Assembly (NCBI RefSeq): GCF_020782235.1
Contig: NZ_JAJGNO010000005.1
Span: 124,001-188,000, forward strand
Source of the DNA: Sphingobium naphthae
GTDB lineage: Bacteria; Pseudomonadota; Alphaproteobacteria; Sphingomonadales; Sphingomonadaceae
Reading direction: 5' to 3'
Length of the DNA stretch: 64,000 nt
This document shows positions 62,178-64,000 of this stretch, one piece after another. Below the pieces are notes generated by a model. The model saw nothing but the letters and a program-made list of their open reading frames with translations, was not told the DNA's origin and did not search any database. Position 1 is the stretch's first letter; each line of letters begins with the position of its first letter. A program made the translations under genes and the position numbers.

Positions 62178-62982
62178 TCTCCTCACCCCGCAGTTCGACT
62201 ATGGCGTGGTCGACGGGCTTGGTCGTTCCTGGCAGCGTGGCCTCACGCCCAGGCTTGACGGAAAGGCTTTTCGGGCGGGAGCAGCAGGTCCGCTTGTTGA
62301 GATCGCGCAAGTCGAGGCCGGGCGAGATTTGCGGGAGATGCGCGAGGAAGGCTGGCTTCATCCCGGTTCGGTCGAGCCGCTCCTAGAGGCATTGCTCAGG
62401 CGGCCTCAGCTTTGGTTGGCACGCGACGGCCGCCAAGGCTTTGCGTCAGGTGAAGGGCTTGAGGACGAAGACAATCTGCACAGTTTCAAGATTGATGCCC
62501 ATAAGGCAGCAAAATATGCAGGCTTCGAAACGCAGGCGGGTCTGCTGGTGACGGCATTGGGGGAGCTGATCGGCAATGTCGTTGACCACTCTGAGGCCAT
62601 TTCTTCAGGGGTAGCGCTTTTCTCGGCGGGCAGGGGCGAGTTCGAAATTGTCGTTGCCGACGGTGGAATTGGCGCCTTGCGAAGCCTCACGCAAAATCCC
62701 GACTATGCGGGTCTGAGCGATCATGGCGCCGCTCTGGAAACGATGGTCGAAACGGGCGTCTCGCGTCATGCGCGCGAGACCGGACATGGCAACGGATTTC
62801 GTCCGATCTTCGAGAAGCTCGCGGACATGACGGGGGACCTGCGCTTCCGATCGGGAGACTATGTCCTCACGCTGGACGGACGCTTTGGCGACAAGATCGC
62901 GCGTCAGATCACGCAAAAGCCCAGAATGGCGGGCTTTCTCGTGGCGATCAGCTGCCGGATATCGGCGAACAGGTTCCTCTGA
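62122..62982 (+). CDS. GHKL-family ATPase
   Basis: 286 aa from GTG 62122, chosen because GAGGAG lies 7 nt upstream. The ATP-binding boxes are visible: N-box ALGELIGNVVDHSEA, G1 box VVADGGIGALRSL, and G2 box ETGHGNGFRPI. No histidine-kinase dimerisation domain or membrane segment is seen. It resembles the ATPases that phosphorylate STAS partners. Last gene of the four-gene cassette; it converges on the macrodomain gene 24 bp away. Confidence 0.7.
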   Translation: MSPASGLKPISPRPDLQPDLLTPQFDYGVVDGLGRSWQRGLTPRLDGKAFRAGAAGPLVEIAQVEAGRDLREMREEGWLHPGSVEPLLEALLRRPQLWLARDGRQGFASGEGLEDEDNLHSFKIDAHKAAKYAGFETQAGLLVTALGELIGNVVDHSEAISSGVALFSAGRGEFEIVVADGGIGALRSLTQNPDYAGLSDHGAALETMVETGVSRHARETGHGNGFRPIFEKLADMTGDLRFRSGDYVLTLDGRFGDKIARQITQKPRMAGFLVAISCRISANRFL

Positions 62983-63006
62983 TGGGTAAGCCGGGGCCTG
63001 CTGCGC

Positions 63007-64000
63007 TCAGTGGGCGAGATGACCAACCCGTTCAAACCGCTCCAGAGCCAGATTGATGAGGCGATCGTCGAATATGGCTTCCTTTCGGCGTGCCGAGCCG
63101 CTGCCGCCTGGCCAGGCCTTGATACCGGTCCTGATGCTTTCCAGCGACGGCTTGGCGCCTTCGACGGAAATCAGCCAGTCGACCGTTGCAAGCAGTTCCA
63201 TCCCAAGAGGCGACTCGAAGCCATCGATGAGCTGCGCAGTGGCCTCGAGCGCCGAGCGATAGGGTTTGGCCTCATCGGTGGTGAAATAAGCCTGCACCTT
63301 CTCCTTCTTCTCATCGTTGAACCGGATGACATCGAAGGGGCCGGCGTCGTTGATGCGCTTGTCGCAGGCGAGATAGCTGCCGTCGAGCGAGTTCAGAAGA
63401 TGGCGAAGATCGTCGGCATAGGGCCCGTAGCGGTTCGCCGCGAAGTTCAGCTTGAGCGGGTTTTCCTCCGCCAGCTTCTTCGTTGCCGCCTCGAGGAACC
63501 AGGCGAGCTTCTGCACCTCAAGAAGGGTGCACTCCATGCCGAGCACCCAGTAGCGACGAACGATTTCGGCGATGAGCGCTCTTGCGGGCGTCAGCTTTTC
63601 CACCCCGTCGCGCTTGGCCACATTCTGATATTTCGAGGTCGGCTCGAAGACAATGATATCGACATCGGGCAGATCGCCCAGCGCGCGCTCGATTTCGCTT
63701 CGAACCGACGTCCATTCAAGGCCGCCATTGCCCGCGCCCAGGGGGGGGATGGCGATCGACCGGATATTGTTCGCGCGGATGAAATCCCGCAGTTCCATCA
63801 GGCCCGAGCGTATCCATTCCATCTTCGAAGGATGGCGCCAATGCTTCTTCGTCGAGAAATTGACGATCCACCGCGGCCCGAACATGTCGCTGCCCTCGGT
63901 GACGAAGATGGCGCCGGGCTTGAGCTCGTTACTGGCGCAGGCCGCCTCGTACCGCTTCGAATTTTCCGGGAATTTTTCCTTGAACATGAGCGCAATGCCC
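63007..64000 (-). CDS. darG: DarG-like macrodomain antitoxin, 5' end outside window
   Basis: About 330 residues visible; the N-terminus continues past the window edge (GIALMFKEKFPEN is in frame at the border). The macrodomain is recognised by FVTEGSDMFGPRWIVNFSTKKHWR and SIAIPPLGAGNGGLEW. The C-terminal half (LLEVQKLAWFLEA, then LNFAANRYGPYADDLRHLL) is the DarG helical domain that blocks DarT. DarG removes ADP-ribose from DNA and neutralises the DarT toxin. The darT gene would be expected just beyond the edge. Confidence 0.85.
   Translation of the reverse strand, partial: GIALMFKEKFPENSKRYEAACASNELKPGAIFVTEGSDMFGPRWIVNFSTKKHWRHPSKMEWIRSGLMELRDFIRANNIRSIAIPPLGAGNGGLEWTSVRSEIERALGDLPDVDIIVFEPTSKYQNVAKRDGVEKLTPARALIAEIVRRYWVLGMECTLLEVQKLAWFLEAATKKLAEENPLKLNFAANRYGPYADDLRHLLNSLDGSYLACDKRINDAGPFDVIRFNDEKKEKVQAYFTTDEAKPYRSALEATAQLIDGFESPLGMELLATVDWLISVEGAKPSLESIRTGIKAWPGGSGSARRKEAIFDDRLINLALERFERVGHLAH

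Noticed and set aside
1..64000. tRNA, rRNA or riboswitch genes
   Set aside because: No tRNA cloverleaf, rRNA segment or known riboswitch core was recognised by eye; a covariance search would be decisive.

Overview
The window looks like DNA from a sphingomonad (Alphaproteobacteria, Sphingobium/Novosphingobium type). The evidence is high GC content with alphaproteobacterial codon use, a ring-hydroxylating dioxygenase served by a separate ferredoxin and reductase, a luxI-phyH operon, a MucR-family regulator, and an ArdC/DUF2958/ParB plus MobF conjugation block. The genus is inferred, not proven. It is a patchwork of catabolic operons, a conjugation module, insertion sequences and several gene sets that resemble conflict (defence) systems.

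Layout. 1-7.5 kb: a tightly overlapped + strand operon for benzoate (or a close analogue) to succinyl-CoA and acetyl-CoA: benA(partial)-benB-benD-pcaI-pcaJ-ferredoxin-pcaD-pcaF-ferredoxin reductase. The catechol ring-cleavage genes are not in view. 7.6-10.5 kb: a lipoprotein, then a luxI-phyH-marR operon read leftwards, with a perfect 18-bp lux-box-like palindrome and a hairpin over the luxI ribosome-binding site, then hup (HU). 10.7-24 kb: accessory genes. These include a divergent DUF4365-like nuclease / DUF4062-helical-repeat pair, hxlR/azoR, a fructosamine kinase, a translationally coupled pair (possible ADP-ribosyltransferase-like protein plus an FtsZ-like/restriction-endonuclease-like fusion), a nonsense-mutated LprI-like gene and a ParDE toxin-antitoxin. 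24-35.3 kb: a catabolic and uptake cluster with a fused DctQM TRAP permease, DctP, amidase, LysR, cupin, hydroxyacid dehydrogenase, Asp/Glu-racemase-like enzyme, NIPSNAP, GlcG and an OprB porin. Its substrate is unknown.

35.3-47 kb: a conjugative-element module with a ParB-like protein, a sigma-region-4-like protein, ArdC, DUF2958, small proteins, an RHH protein, a TraD coupling protein, a MobF relaxase-helicase and a lytic transglycosylase. Two genes here are preceded by related ~210-nt non-coding leaders whose central hairpin shows a compensatory base-pair change. Poly-G tracts and a candidate oriT region are also present. 47-49 kb: two IS5-family elements, one apparently intact with a -1 frameshift site and one disrupted. 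49-56.2 kb: GMC oxidoreductase, MetA-like outer-membrane protein, LysR, benzaldehyde-type aldehyde dehydrogenase and a second GMC oxidoreductase; their aldehyde/acid product could feed the ben operon. 56.2-60 kb: IS5 remnants, a MucR-like protein with a long basic tail, an EmrB-type exporter and an enolase-superfamily fragment. 60.1-64 kb: an unusual four-gene cassette (STAS-like, small protein, DUF4417-like, GHKL ATPase) converging on a DarG-type macrodomain antitoxin cut by the window edge.

All family calls come from reading motifs and gene order by eye. No database search was run.
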